Positions 1-10,528 of a stretch of DNA of 64,000 nt are shown here, piece by piece. Below the pieces are notes generated by a model. That model did not search any database, was not told the DNA's origin, and saw only the letters and a program-made list of their open reading frames with translations. This DNA is from Campanula takesimana (taxonomy: Eukaryota > Streptophyta > Magnoliopsida > Asterales > Campanulaceae), in the NCBI GenBank assembly GCA_026119855.1, contig JAOWBW010000006.1:1984001-2048000 (forward strand), written 5' to 3'. A program made the translations under genes and the position numbers. How positions within the stretch are numbered: the first letter of the stretch is position 1; each line of letters opens with the position of its first letter.

Positions 1-1014
1 CCATTCAATTTAATGAACCTTGCGGAGGCAACCCATATTAAATTAATGAACCTCATCTTGCTCATACATGAATAAGATTAATGCACCTCGCGGAGGCGAA
101 CCCACATCAAGATTACCCATGTATAAACAAGTGTTATTATCTCCAAATCAATACAACAAGAAGTGCGGTCGAACTAAGCGATTAGGCAACCACAATCCCG
201 CACTAATTCAAGAAACCAAAAAAGTAGTCCATGTGGCCGAAACTAAGCAATAGATGGTCTCGATGAACGTAGGCCAATTGCATCCACAATTCCACATGGA
301 TCTCCAAACTTTGAATCAAGAACTTTGTTTCTCAATTTTCGCAATTATGAACTCTTCATAATTCTAACTTCGTTTTATCTTTGAAACTTTGATTGCGATC
401 AATTTTGGGAAACTCAATCTCGATGAACACAGATTAGCCATCCAAAACTTGAACCAATCTAGGAATCACAAGACTAAAACAAATAGGAAAATCAAACCCC
501 AAAATCCACACACAAACCAACTACCCAAAACCCATTCCAGATCAGCAAGTCTGGACTGGTTCTGTTACTGGTTTTGTTAAATTTATCGAAAATTCCATAT
601 TCAGATTTTAACCAAAATCAGAACAGATTCTGAAGAGCGAGCGCCCGCCTGGTATTGACTGAGCGCGCGCCTGAAGCAAGCCTGAAGCAAGCGGCCGCCT
701 GGTCCCCAGCGAGCGGGCGCCTGTTTGGTCAGAATGGTACAGAATTTTAAAGTTCGAAAATTTTGTCTCAAACTTATTTTTCCCCGATTATTAAAACTTT
801 GATCTGATCAAAAATCAATAATCGAAATAATTCAGAATCCACCATAATTTTCATTGCGAATGAATCGTGCGATTAAAGTTGCAAAACAATAAACCACATA
901 AAATCACAAAACACATAAACATCATATATTCCAATATTCATATCATGCAAGGCACATAAACAATTTATATACACATAACATGATCCAAGTATTGAATTAA
1001 TCAACATGAACGGG
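1..1014 (-). other. Probable internal leader of Copia-type element E0; no gene seen
   Basis: This lies directly inside the primer binding site at 1015-1026, so on the minus strand it should be the 5' untranslated leader of the element whose LTR is at 1028-2462. I find no gag-like reading frame; the short frames present look random. Near the left edge a short phrase with AATGAACCTTGCGGAGGC is repeated imperfectly, at about 13 and 78. The only strong structure is the GC-box cluster at 633-725. The rest of E0 lies outside the window, so its identity rests on the PBS and LTR alone. Confidence 0.5.
633..725. promoter_or_regulatory. GC-box cluster in the E0 leader
   Basis: Four boxes built on GCGCCCGCC, GCGCGCGCC, GCGGCCGCC and GCGGGCGCC lie within about 90 bp of otherwise AT-rich sequence. 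CAGAA/TTCTG words flank them on both sides. The same kind of cluster occurs in the E0 LTR and in the LTRs and leaders of unrelated Tat elements in this window. A regulatory role is inferred. Confidence 0.5.
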
Positions 1015-1026
1015 GCTCTGATACCA
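1015..1026 (-). promoter_or_regulatory. Primer binding site of E0 (initiator tRNA-Met type)
   Basis: The plus strand reads GCTCTGATACCA, the reverse complement of TGGTATCAGAGC. That is the usual plant LTR-retrotransposon site complementary to the 3' end of initiator tRNA-Met. It lies one base inside the LTR edge at 1028, which fixes the element as minus-strand. Confidence 0.85.
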
Positions 1027-1027
1027 C

Positions 1028-2462
1028 TGTTGGGTTTCGTAGTAACATGAGCAGCGGAATATAGCAATTAAAATTTTATGAAACCAAAAGCCATGGATCC
1101 GTTCATATGACTAAATCAAATACAACATAATGAATAGAGGAAAAACTAACCCTTGATGACTATGAATTCTAGCTTTGAATTTGGTGAAGAACTTGAAACT
1201 TTATCACGGACAAAATTCACAAACTTTGAAGATGATAAAATTCACCCTCTAGCGGTATCCACACCACGAACGAATATCAAGGAGCTTCTTGATCTTGGTT
1301 GCTAGACCAATAATTATGAAACACACTTTCACAATTTAATAAAGAACTATATGAAATTATTTTGTGAATTATTTTGTTCTTCAATCCAAGATGTCTTGGA
1401 ACAAAATAATAACTCTCTCAAACTCTTTGGAGGCACACAAAACACTTGGGCTAATGGTCTGGCCGAACTTGGCTTTTTATACCCAATTAAGACCTATTCC
1501 AAATAGGAATCTTGTGCCAAAAACCTTGCCAAATCGAATTAGGAAATAATCTGCCGCCTAGACCAAGCGCCCGCCTGGTAGCAACCGAGCGCCCGCTCAC
1601 TGCCAGAAAATCCAGAATTTTCCAAAAATTCCTTTGAGTTCCTTCGACCCTAAATTCCAATACAGTCCTTTTATTTAAGATTCGTTCTATTGTGTGTGAC
1701 CCTCTAGGATTATACTAAGTTGGCAATGGGCTCAAACATGAAATCATAAGATATGATTAGGTTCTAGCAAACCGTCATACCTACCCAAATAGTATAACTA
1801 GATACAAGTTCGCATTCCTTTAGAATATGTCATAATCCTTTTGTCCACGATGTCATTGAACACAAGTCATGGTCAAACAGTCAACTTGTCTTGTTCAATA
1901 CTTTCTCGATTCCGAATATGTTGATAATTCAAATGCTATTGATCCAATCAATCCATTTGAGTCCGGCCAAACATTTCATCAACATCATTCCCTCGAGGGG
2001 CCCAAGCTTGACATCTCTCCGTGGAGGGACAAATCCATTTAGCTTATTATTCTTCCCAACGGGAATCCGATTATGCCAATCATACCCTTTATAACTACCG
2101 TGTTAAGGTAGCGTTTGAATATGTCAAACACAATGTTCATCAAGTGGAAGACTATAATAACTTCATGTCTAAGGATTCGAATGACATAACTAATATGAGA
2201 TATATGTACGACATAGACCATGACATAAATCTCATACAACGGGTCATGTCCAGTACCTTGTTCCAAACAAGTACCCATAAATCTAACATGATCATCCCAT
2301 GATCATTTAGCCTTTATACTAGTGCTTAACAAGTACTAGGGACGGGGATTATTATAAGTAAATATGAACAACAATAATAATCAAAACATCTCTTTATTGA
2401 TATGAAATAAATGATAACAATTACAACGTTTATAAAACGTGCCCAGGGAACCACTACCAACA
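1028..2462 (-). repeat. 5' LTR of Copia-type element E0
   Basis: The LTR begins TGTTGG and ends CCAACA, and carries a primer binding site just outside its left edge, so this is the 5' LTR of a minus-strand element. On the minus strand a TATA box (TATAAAAA, 1474-1481) lies downstream of GC boxes at 1565-1597. The right flank is the leader of a Tat element that resumes at 2463. Other copies of that leader in this window read through this point, so E0 inserted there. The second LTR and the second TSD are outside the window. Confidence 0.75.
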
Positions 2463-2889
2463 ACAGGCACATATTCCTATGAATTTCTCACTATCGAGTC
2501 GCACAAGTTCATATCCCCAAACCCATCGAGGCCCGTCCTAGAAAGTTTCAAACTCCACCCGACCTTGACTCTCTCGAAGCGGTAAACCTCAACCTGTGGC
2601 GTAGTTCACGACTACATGCCGGGGGTGACCTTTAAGCCTCTCTTTAACCGAGCACAAGCCAACACATTCTTATTCTAGGTTCTAACACTCCGTGACCAAG
2701 TCGGTTTTCGTGTGCCGAGATTTCTCTAAACTAATGTTTTCAAATCATATATGCCGTTTCCAAGAGAAACAAGTGGTTATTATGGACAAAATAAAAATCT
2801 GTCCCCGCATGTATGCTTTACTTCATTAATTTAGTTTAATCCCGTCACATGTAGGTATCACAAAAGTGGTGGAATCCGATTAGTATATG
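2463..2889 (+). mobile_element. Outermost Tat-like element O1, left piece of its leader
   Basis: This stretch matches the pre-gag leaders of E3 (about 16630-17085), E4 (minus, about 41430-41880) and E6 (minus, about 58230-58680). It includes the same phrase about ATGCCGGGGGTGACC and the words around ACATGTAGG. It stops at ATATG (2885-2889), and the next leader words resume at 62406 with ATATG followed by GGACCGCGAG. The two halves flank element E2 and show that O1 was cut by the E2 insertion. Confidence 0.85.
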
Positions 2890-3518
2890 TGTAAGTACCC
2901 CAATCTGAAATTGACAAACTTTAGAGGAATTCTTGGTGCCATTCAGGGATAAACCGATGGGCTAGGACCTCACTAGGATAAACCAAACATTCCAGGACTG
3001 TTCTGGAATAAACCTTAGAAAAATCTTGAAGCTCGCCAGACTGAGCCGTACGGATGGTTTGGGTACCTGAGGGACCTAGCCGTACGGCTGGTTTGGGCAC
3101 CCTCAGTCCCTATAAATTGAACCCTAGGATGATCATTTCAGGGGGGGGGGGAACAGTTTTAGAGGAAAAGCTCTGTAGAATTGAGAGCTGATAGGAGTGA
3201 TAAACACATTTGAGTGAATGGAGTGAAATAAGATAAGCTTAGAACCAAAGAGTGGTGAGGCCTCATTCTCCCCCATCTTCTCTTCATCTCATTCTATTTT
3301 CCTTTTATTTATTTACCTTATGTCTTTATGTTTCTTGCAAATTATATGAATTGGAACCAAGCCTTGATCCATGGTGCCCTTCATGTTCTATGCATGATTG
3401 TGGGTTCTAAACCAAAGGATAACCTAAGGCTTGTTATCATTTGATGTCATTATGTCTTTACTTTGATGCAATTTAGTTTCAAGCCTTTACATTACATTGC
3501 AAGTCTTGTCCATTCAAG

Positions 3519-3589
<71 letters not shown>

Positions 3590-4485
3590 CATGATTTGTT
3601 AAATTTCTTATTAATATTGTTCTTGTTTAGCCATGATGATCATGATTGGGAGATAAAGTTTCAATCTTTATCTTCCCAACCATGATCTTGCCTAAAATCC
3701 CCCAAGTTTGGGACATAAAGATTCAATCTTTATGTTACATGTTTGTCCCTAAAGGTTTAATTTAACTTAATAAGTCCATTTTGGTGATGAAGTTCCAATC
3801 TTTATTCATCAAATGGTCATTTTGGCCCCAAAGGACATATTCACCACCTTTTCTTAATTTCTCCAAAGATTGCCTTTGATCACACCCAAATCTTTGTTTT
3901 TGGGGTTCTTTTGATGATCAAAGTTCATAGGAATGATCTTTTCAAAGTTTTGTTGTTAATCACAACCTGAAAATTAGCATTTCAGTCCAGTTTCAGCAGA
4001 ATACTCTGTTTCTGCCTGAAACTGGACAGTTTTCTGATAAATCTGTAAAAAAAAAAACCGGAATGGCCGAACAAGCCGTACGGATGGTTTAAACCAGCCA
4101 TACGGCTAGTTTGGCCAGGGAGCACTGTTTTCCAGTTTTACCCCTTTTTGTTAAACTTTGCAAAATAACCCTTTTCTGTTAAATAATTAACCAGCTTTGT
4201 TAAAGTCAGATTCTCCCATTTTTGAAAACACACACACACACATGCACTTTGTTAACTAACGATTACGGAGACTCGGTCCTATCAGAGGCGACTTAGGTGA
4301 CGTAAAACTCTTTCCAAGGCGTAACCTGACCTCCGAACTAATAGAATCTCTAACCTTTCCATTTGTTGGGTTAAATAATTAACAAATGTGGCGACTCCGT
4401 TATGTTGTGTGTGATAATCGTGTTTGGTTTTTCGCCCTTCAAAACGCTCCCATTGTTTCATTCGTCACGGGGCGGGATCTTTATA
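2890..4485 (+). repeat. 5' LTR of E2
   Basis: The LTR is 1,596 bp from TGTAAG to TTTATA, the end being mutated relative to CTTACA in the right copy. Two CCGTACGG boxes (3046-3053, 3080-3087) precede a TATA box (TATAAATT, 3111-3118). A further CCGTACGG/CCATACGG pair lies at 4076-4105. A long AT dinucleotide run is at about 3523-3587. The only long frame across that run encodes alternating Ile-Tyr from the microsatellite and is not a gene. Confidence 0.85.
3523..3587. repeat. (AT)n microsatellite inside the E2 5' LTR
   Basis: About 65 bp of uninterrupted AT dinucleotides. The right LTR has the corresponding run at about 61411-61461, followed by an extra TTACAAGTCTTGTCC phrase, so the run has changed length since the two LTRs diverged. 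Confidence 0.95.
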
Positions 4486-4486
4486 G

Positions 4487-4504
4487 TGGCGACTCCGCTG
4501 GGGA
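4487..4504 (+). promoter_or_regulatory. Primer binding site of E2
   Basis: TGGCGACTCCGCTGGGGA begins two bases after the LTR end. The same sequence, or a one- to two-base variant, follows the LTRs of E3, E4 and E6. I recall tRNA-Arg primers for Ogre/Tat elements, but I cannot check which tRNA this matches. Confidence 0.8.
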
Positions 4505-6114
4505 GTAAAGTGTTCGCAAACTTCTTTTTAGAAGCTTTGGGGACGCTTTTGTGTGGGTCAAACTCCTGTTCCCCCGTTTTCGTTAACTTTTGTGTTTGTT
4601 TTGTGTGTTTTGTGTTTCTGATTGAATCTTCTAGAGTGGAAACTGTTCTGGAAATGCAATAAACTGGGGCTTGATGATCAGAAGTTGAAAAACTGCAAAA
4701 AATAATTGCCAGCATGCTATAGTCGTACGGGTATGTTGGGCAAGGAACAGAATGTTTCAAAATTTAACCATTTTGTGCAGGGCAGAAACATTCTGTGTCC
4801 CTTTTGCTTCTGCTTATCCAGGTTCCAAATTTACAGATTTGTTTGTGCACATTACCTTCTTCTCTTTTAGCCAAAACTTGGTTTTTTGAAGCTTGGTTAT
4901 GCACAAGTCTTTTTGACATAAAATTGGGTTTTTAAAGCCTCCTTGTGCATAACCCTTTTTGTAAAATTTTTTGAATCCTTTGTTGTACACAACTTGTTTT
5001 GCAAATAGTTTTCAAAAGAATTGTTTTTCTTGAAAAATCTTGATTTCAAAGGATTCTTTGGTTGTGCACAATTTATTGCATGCACAAGTTTTGGCTTTGT
5101 TTGTTCATATGTTCTTGCTTGATTGCTTGTGTAAATAGCTTATTCATGCTTGCTTATATTTGTTGATTATGTTCATATGTTGATCATACATTGCTCATGA
5201 TGTTAAAACGGATTGAAAATCTCTATTTTGACTCAAAAGGGAACATAGAATGGCTTCACACAACGCGCACTCGACCTTGCACGTTCCAAATACCATTTAA
5301 ACTCGGGATGGATGCCAGATGCAGCTTGATTGGTGCTCTTGTGCCCTTCTAGCGCGCACGGGTCCATTCCACCTCCCCTTCCGAGCCGAGTCAACCACAC
5401 TTGTCCGTGACACACAAATACCGTGACTCCGGTTAGTTTTTGGTCTAGCTCACGTTACCACGTTCCTAATTCATGTGTAAGGTTAATCGTGGCCAAGTTG
5501 ATGCCCGAGTCATGACTCCTTATGAAAGCAAGTGTGACCAAGGTCGTCCTCGACCCGATCCTTGACTTGTGCGTTAATGATAGCCATAATTAACCTAAGT
5601 CATGTATTAAGGATAGGGTGACACCGTGTTGTCAAGCCCTAATGAATGGTTCATACTAATCATCCTTAAGCCCAAGGATAAGATTCGAGAGCCCTAATCA
5701 AAGCTGAGGTTATACCGGAAGTCCCTTAAGTCCCTAAGACGAATCTCGATCTTAACCGGGGCTTAATTATGATTGGAATGGCCCACGCATTGGGAGCCTT
5801 GCGATGCACTAGACCCTAGGTTCGTTTCTTTCGGTCGGTGGACGCCGCTTGCCCTATAGGACCCTTGCCCAGGACAGTCCATCCTTGGGAGTGTGCAAGA
5901 CAGGTGAATAACGAGGGGTTTATAGGCGTAGTGATGGCCTCCACTGATCCAGGATTTAGATTAGTTGCGAAAAAGAAGAGAAATCTTTTCCAACCATGTA
6001 GGAATAAAAATGCTTTTTAAGTAAACTTGAATGAATGAATAATCACACATTACATGCGTTTCCTCCTTTCTTGCTTCTTGTCTTTGACGCATCGCATTCT
6101 TGCGTTAGCAAACA
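4505..6114 (+). other. E2 leader, no convincing gene
   Basis: This is about 1.6 kb of non-coding leader after the primer site. At 4846-5095 a TTGTGCACAA-like word recurs about six times in diverged 40-60 bp phrases. From 5250 the composition becomes richer in GC and contains stop codons in all frames at short spacing. No gag-like or other recognisable protein is encoded. Confidence 0.5.
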
Positions 6115-7880
6115 GCATTTCATTAAGTCTTTGGACGGATCCCCGTTATCCTCCAAGACCTACGTTAAGGCATTTCGTTAAGTCTTTGGACGGATCCCTG
6201 TTATCCTCCAAGACCTACGTTAAGGCATTTCGTTATGTCTTTGGACGGATCCCCGTTATCCTCCAAGACCTACGTTAAGGCATTTCGTTAAGTCTTTGGC
6301 CGGATCCCCGTTATCCTCCAAGACCTACGTTAAGGCATTTCGTTAAGTCTTTGGACGGATCCCCATTATCCTCCAAGACCTCCGTTAAGGCATTTCGTTA
6401 AGTCATTGGATGGATCCCCGTTATCCTTAAGACTTTCGTTAATTCATTTCGTTAAGTCTTTGGACGCATCCCCGTTATCCTCCAAGACCTACGTTAAGGC
6501 ATTTCGTTAAGTCTTTAAACGGATCCCCGTTATCCTCAAAGACCTCCGTTAAGGCATTTCCTTAAGTCTTTGGACGGATCCCCGTTATCTTCCAAGACCT
6601 CCGTTAAGGGATTTCGTTAAGTCTTTGGACGGATCCCCGTTATCCTCCAAGACCTCCGTTAAGGCATTTTGTTAAGTCTTTGGACGGATCCCCGTTATCC
6701 TCCAAGACCAACGTTACGGCATTTCAGTAAGTCTTTGGACGGATCCCCGTTATCCTCCAAGACCTACGTTAAGGCATTTCATTAAGTCTTTGGACGGATC
6801 CCCGTTATCCCCCAAGACCTCCGTTAAGGCATTTCGTTAAGTCTTTGGACGGATCCCCGTTATCCTCCAAGACCTCCGTTAAGGCATTTCGTTAAGTCTT
6901 TGGATGGATCCCCGTTATCCTCTAAGACCTCCGTTAAGGCATTTTGTTAAGTCTTTGGACGGATCCCCGTTATCCTCCAAGACCTATGTTAAGGCATTTC
7001 GTTATGTCTTTGGACGGATCCCCATTATCCTCCAAGACCTACGTTAAGGCATTTCGTTAAGTCTTTGGCCGGATCCCCGTTATCCTCCAAGACCTACGTT
7101 AAGGAATTTGGTTAAGTCTTTGGACAGATCCCCGTTATCCTCCAAGACCTCCGTTAAGGCATTTCGTTAAGTCATTGGACGGATCCCCGTTATCCTTAAG
7201 ACTTCCGTTAAGGCATTTCGTTAAGTCTTTGGACGGATCCCCGTTATCCTCCAAGACCTACGTTAAGGCATTTCGTTAAGTCTTTGGACGGATCCCCGTT
7301 ATCCTCAAAGACCTCCGTTAAGGCATTTCCTTAAGTCTTTGGACGGATCCCCGTTATCTTCCAAGACCTCCGTTAAGGTATTTCGTTAAGTCTTTGGACG
7401 GATCCCCGTTATCCTCCAAGACCTCCGTTAAGGCATTTCGTTAAGTCTTTGGACGGATCCCCGTTATCCTCCAAGACCTACGTTACGGCATTTCAGTAAG
7501 TCTTTGCACGGATCCCCGTTATCCTCCAAGACCTCCGTTAAGGCATTTCGTTAAGTCTTTGGACGGATCCCCGTTATCCCCCAAGACCTCCGTTAAGGCA
7601 TTTCGTTAAGTCTTTGGATGGATCCCCGTTATCCTCTAAGACCTCCGTTAAGGCAGTCTTTGGACGGATCCCCGTTATCCTCCAAGACCTATGTTAAGGC
7701 ATTTCGTTAAGTCTTTGGACGGATCCCCATTATCCTCCAAGACCTACGTTAAGGCATTTCGTTAAGTCTTTGGACGGATCCCCGTTATCCTCCAAGACCT
7801 ACGTTAAGGCATTTCGTTAAGTCTTTGGACGGATCTCCATTATCCTCCATGACCTACGTTAAAGCATTTCGTTAAGTCTT
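6115..7880 (+). repeat. 55-bp tandem array with a 14-unit higher-order period
   Basis: About 32 copies of a 55-bp unit are present, each with the core GGATCCCCGTTATCC and the joint GTTAAGTCTTTGGACG. Distinctive variants recur at close to 770 bp, which is 14 units: GGCCGGATCC at 6298 and 7067, TATCCTTAAGAC at about 6421 and 7191, CCTCAAAGACC at 6533 and 7303, and ATTTCAGTAAG at about 6720 and 7490. This is a satellite-like higher-order repeat lying in the E2 leader. One unit is partly deleted near 7652. Confidence 0.95.
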
Positions 7881-8165
7881 TGGACGGATCCCAGTTATCC
7901 TCCAAGAAGTCGGTGAAATCTTTGGATAGATCCCCGTTATCCTCCAAGGCACCCGTTAAATCTTTGGTAGGATCCCAGTTATCCTCCAAGAAGCTTGTGA
8001 AATCTTTGGATAGATCCCCGTTAACCTCCAAGGCACCCGTTAAATCTTTGGTAGGATCCCAGTTATCCTCCAAGAAGCTAGTGAAATCTTCGGACGGATC
8101 CACGTTATCCTCTAAGACCCCGTCAATCTTTGGATAGATCCCCGTTATCCTCCAAGATGTTCGTT
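7881..8165 (+). repeat. 42-bp tandem array adjoining the 55-bp array
   Basis: A related but distinct repeat. Two 42-bp half-units alternate, one with GGATAGATCCCCGTTA and one with GGTAGGATCCCAGTTA, giving an 84-bp dimer. Because 42 is a multiple of three, both strands stay open and encode 14-residue repeats rich in Lys, Ser and Leu (plus) or Asp, Phe and Leu (minus). I treat these as by-products of the repeat, not genes. The array is interrupted by S1 at 8170 and diverged words continue at 10300-10370. Confidence 0.85.
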
Positions 8166-8169
8166 AAAC

Positions 8170-10220
8170 TGTGGCGACCCCGACCCCGCGGGCCGGGAGC
8201 TCGCCAGCTGGACGTCGACTTAATAAACAAATACCAAAATACTGAAGATAAAAATTCCATTTAATACCAAAAGATGATAATACACAGTTTTAAAAATCCA
8301 AATCTTTGCAACATTACTAAACCACTAGTATAAGCTCCACAAGCTTACACCAAAATACAAAATATTACAACTTCTTAATGACGTCATAGTTTGGTAATAC
8401 TATCCCAAAAGTTATACATTTAAGTAATGAAAACCGAACAACAACCTGCCCAAAAGTCACGATCACTCTCGACGTCCTCCTCGTGATCAGCGAGTCCTAT
8501 TACTTTCCTCCTGGGGGGGGGGGGTGTTAAGGAAGAACAAAGATAAAAAGAAAGGTGGTGAGATAAATCTCAATAAGTTACTAATGCAACTACATGACAT
8601 GCTATGATGCAATAACAGTAATAAATCTCATATAGCACGTAGCAAGTAACAGTTAACATATAGCAGCGGAAATAAACAAGTAACAAAAGATATTAGCCAA
8701 GGTTTCCCAAACTGATAGAACAATTGCTGCGCAGCTTCAACCAATCAACCAATCAAACCATCTTTATAGTAGCATAAACAGCTGAAGATAACAACCCCGG
8801 TACCGGAACCATAACAATGTAACATGTCACAAAGGACAGGGGAAATGACACAGAGTCATACCCAAAACGACTAGCTAGAATACTCACCAAAGGAGCTAGC
8901 TCATCCCAACCAAGGCCAATCTGGATGAGGAAAGAAGGACCAGTGGGCGATGCTATACTGGACTTGGCTTGTGCCATTATAGCATTATCCATTGCCTGAC
9001 TCGAACACAAGTACCAGCTGGACTTTCAAATAAAGGCTAAGTAATAAAATACTAGCTCAAAGAACAACTAATGATTCCAAAGTAGGGAATCAAGCCAAAT
9101 AATCATCATAAAAGTAAATCGATCCAACATCACATTATAAAGTTGTTCCAACATTCTCAAACAATACTTAGTTAAATTCCATAACACATTTGTTCACAAA
9201 GGAACCAATCTCAAGCACTAGAGTGTTCCACGATATTAACTTAAGTTAACTAGAATGGTACCCCGAGCCTAGACCAAGCTAACTTCGAAAAACAACTAAA
9301 AATAAAAACTTTCAGTTCAGCCATAATGGGCGGTCGCCCAAAACTATCATGGGCGGTCGCCCAAAATCCTTCCTTTTTCACCAAATCGACTGATCACCTG
9401 GGCGGTCGCCCAACCCAAAAGTGGGCGGTCGCCCACAACCCCTGTTCTGCCGGAAATCGGTAGAGATGAACTGGGTTCTTACCATTTCTTCACCAAAACT
9501 CAACATAACCAACATCTAACACTCCTAGCTAGCATATTAAGGTACTAGAACAACTTATAAGCCTAAAAGGACCCATATAACAACATCTAACAACCCAAAT
9601 CAAGAAATGATTCAAACATCAAATTCTCACAAAAGATGAACCAAAAGTCAATCACTTCAAAAATCAACCAAGGAGCAATGGGTAGCATTCATATCATCTA
9701 ACAAGCTTAAAATGAGCAAATTTTAGCATAAATGGGGAAAAGCAACTTACTTGGAATTTATCAAAGATGACGGAATTCGAATTTTCTTAGCTCTACACGA
9801 TCCTAGCGACGATCTAAACATTTTTCATAAAATGAGCAATAAGAAACAATGAGAGGAAGATGATCAAAATGAAGGAAATGAAAGGGAGAATTTCTTACCT
9901 TCTTAACAATGGAAGAGAGAGAGATTGAGTGTGTGTGTGTGTGTGCACAGGGAAGTGAGGGAGGAGGTGAGGGAGAGGGAGGGAGTAGTTGATGATTATT
10001 TTAAAATCTTACACCTAGGCCCCCTCTAGCCCTACTAACACATAAACCCATATTCCTACTAACAACTAAGACCCAATAACTCTACACTAGCACAAATGAT
10101 CAATTAAAATGCTAGGCATAAAAGTATTATGAGATATAAATGCACACATAAATATTTAAATAGATAAATAAATAAATATTTGCTATTAAGAAAATAGAGA
10201 CGGGTTTTCGGGTCGTGACA
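8170..10220. mobile_element. Solo LTR S1
   Basis: The 2,051-bp sequence starts TGTGGCGACCCC and ends GGGTCGTGACA. It is flanked by TAAAC on both sides (8165-8169 and 10221-10225). There is no internal region, primer site or second LTR, so it is a solo LTR left by recombination. It is homologous to S2 (53138-55258). It has a 12-G run at 8513-8524 and four copies of GGGCGGTCGCCC at 9328-9339, 9351-9362, 9400-9411 and 9423-9434. A GT microsatellite is at about 9930-9946. No coding sequence is seen. The parent family and transcription direction cannot be fixed. Confidence 0.85.
9328..9434. promoter_or_regulatory. Four GGGCGGTCGCCC boxes in S1
   Basis: Four identical near-palindromes (GGGCG-GT-CGCCC) lie within 107 bp. 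Spacing is irregular (23, 49 and 23 bp between starts). The next words include TTCTG. The corresponding place in S2 (54321-54430) has four boxes of a different sequence. Confidence 0.8.
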
Positions 10221-10225
10221 TAAAC

Positions 10226-10528
10226 CCCTAGGCGTCATCCCCTAGGTCCCCTTTTTGAGATTCTCGTCAAAATCCCTAGGAGTAGTCCCCTAGGAAGTCA
10301 AGTCCTTGGGAGGATCCCCGTTATTTCTAAGGAGCCGGTCAAGTCTTTGAATGAATCCCCCGTTTCCCTCCAAGAAGTCGGCTACAACCATGGATTTGTG
10401 ATCCCATTTGATCCCGTTCACCTTTCACCCATAGGTCTAAGCCTAGCAGTCGTGTCCCATTTGTAGCATGAGCATCCACCCAATGATTACCTGAGCCTAA
10501 GTTGCATTCTGTCTCTGCTGCAGAGAGA
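10226..10528 (+). other. E2 leader, continued after S1
   Basis: The sequence continues the degenerate repeat words of the 42/55-bp arrays (GGATCCCCGTTA at about 10313, CCCTAGG repeated four times between 10226 and 10292) and then runs into the gag remnant. No gene is visible. Confidence 0.6.

Noticed and set aside
3497..3685. Open frame of alternating Ile-Tyr in the E2 LTR (also 61329-61604)
   Set aside because: It is only the translation of the AT microsatellite in both LTR copies.
7840..8137. Overlapping open frames on both strands with 14-residue repeats
   Set aside because: The 42-bp repeat length keeps both strands open; no start context, homology or codon signal supports a protein.
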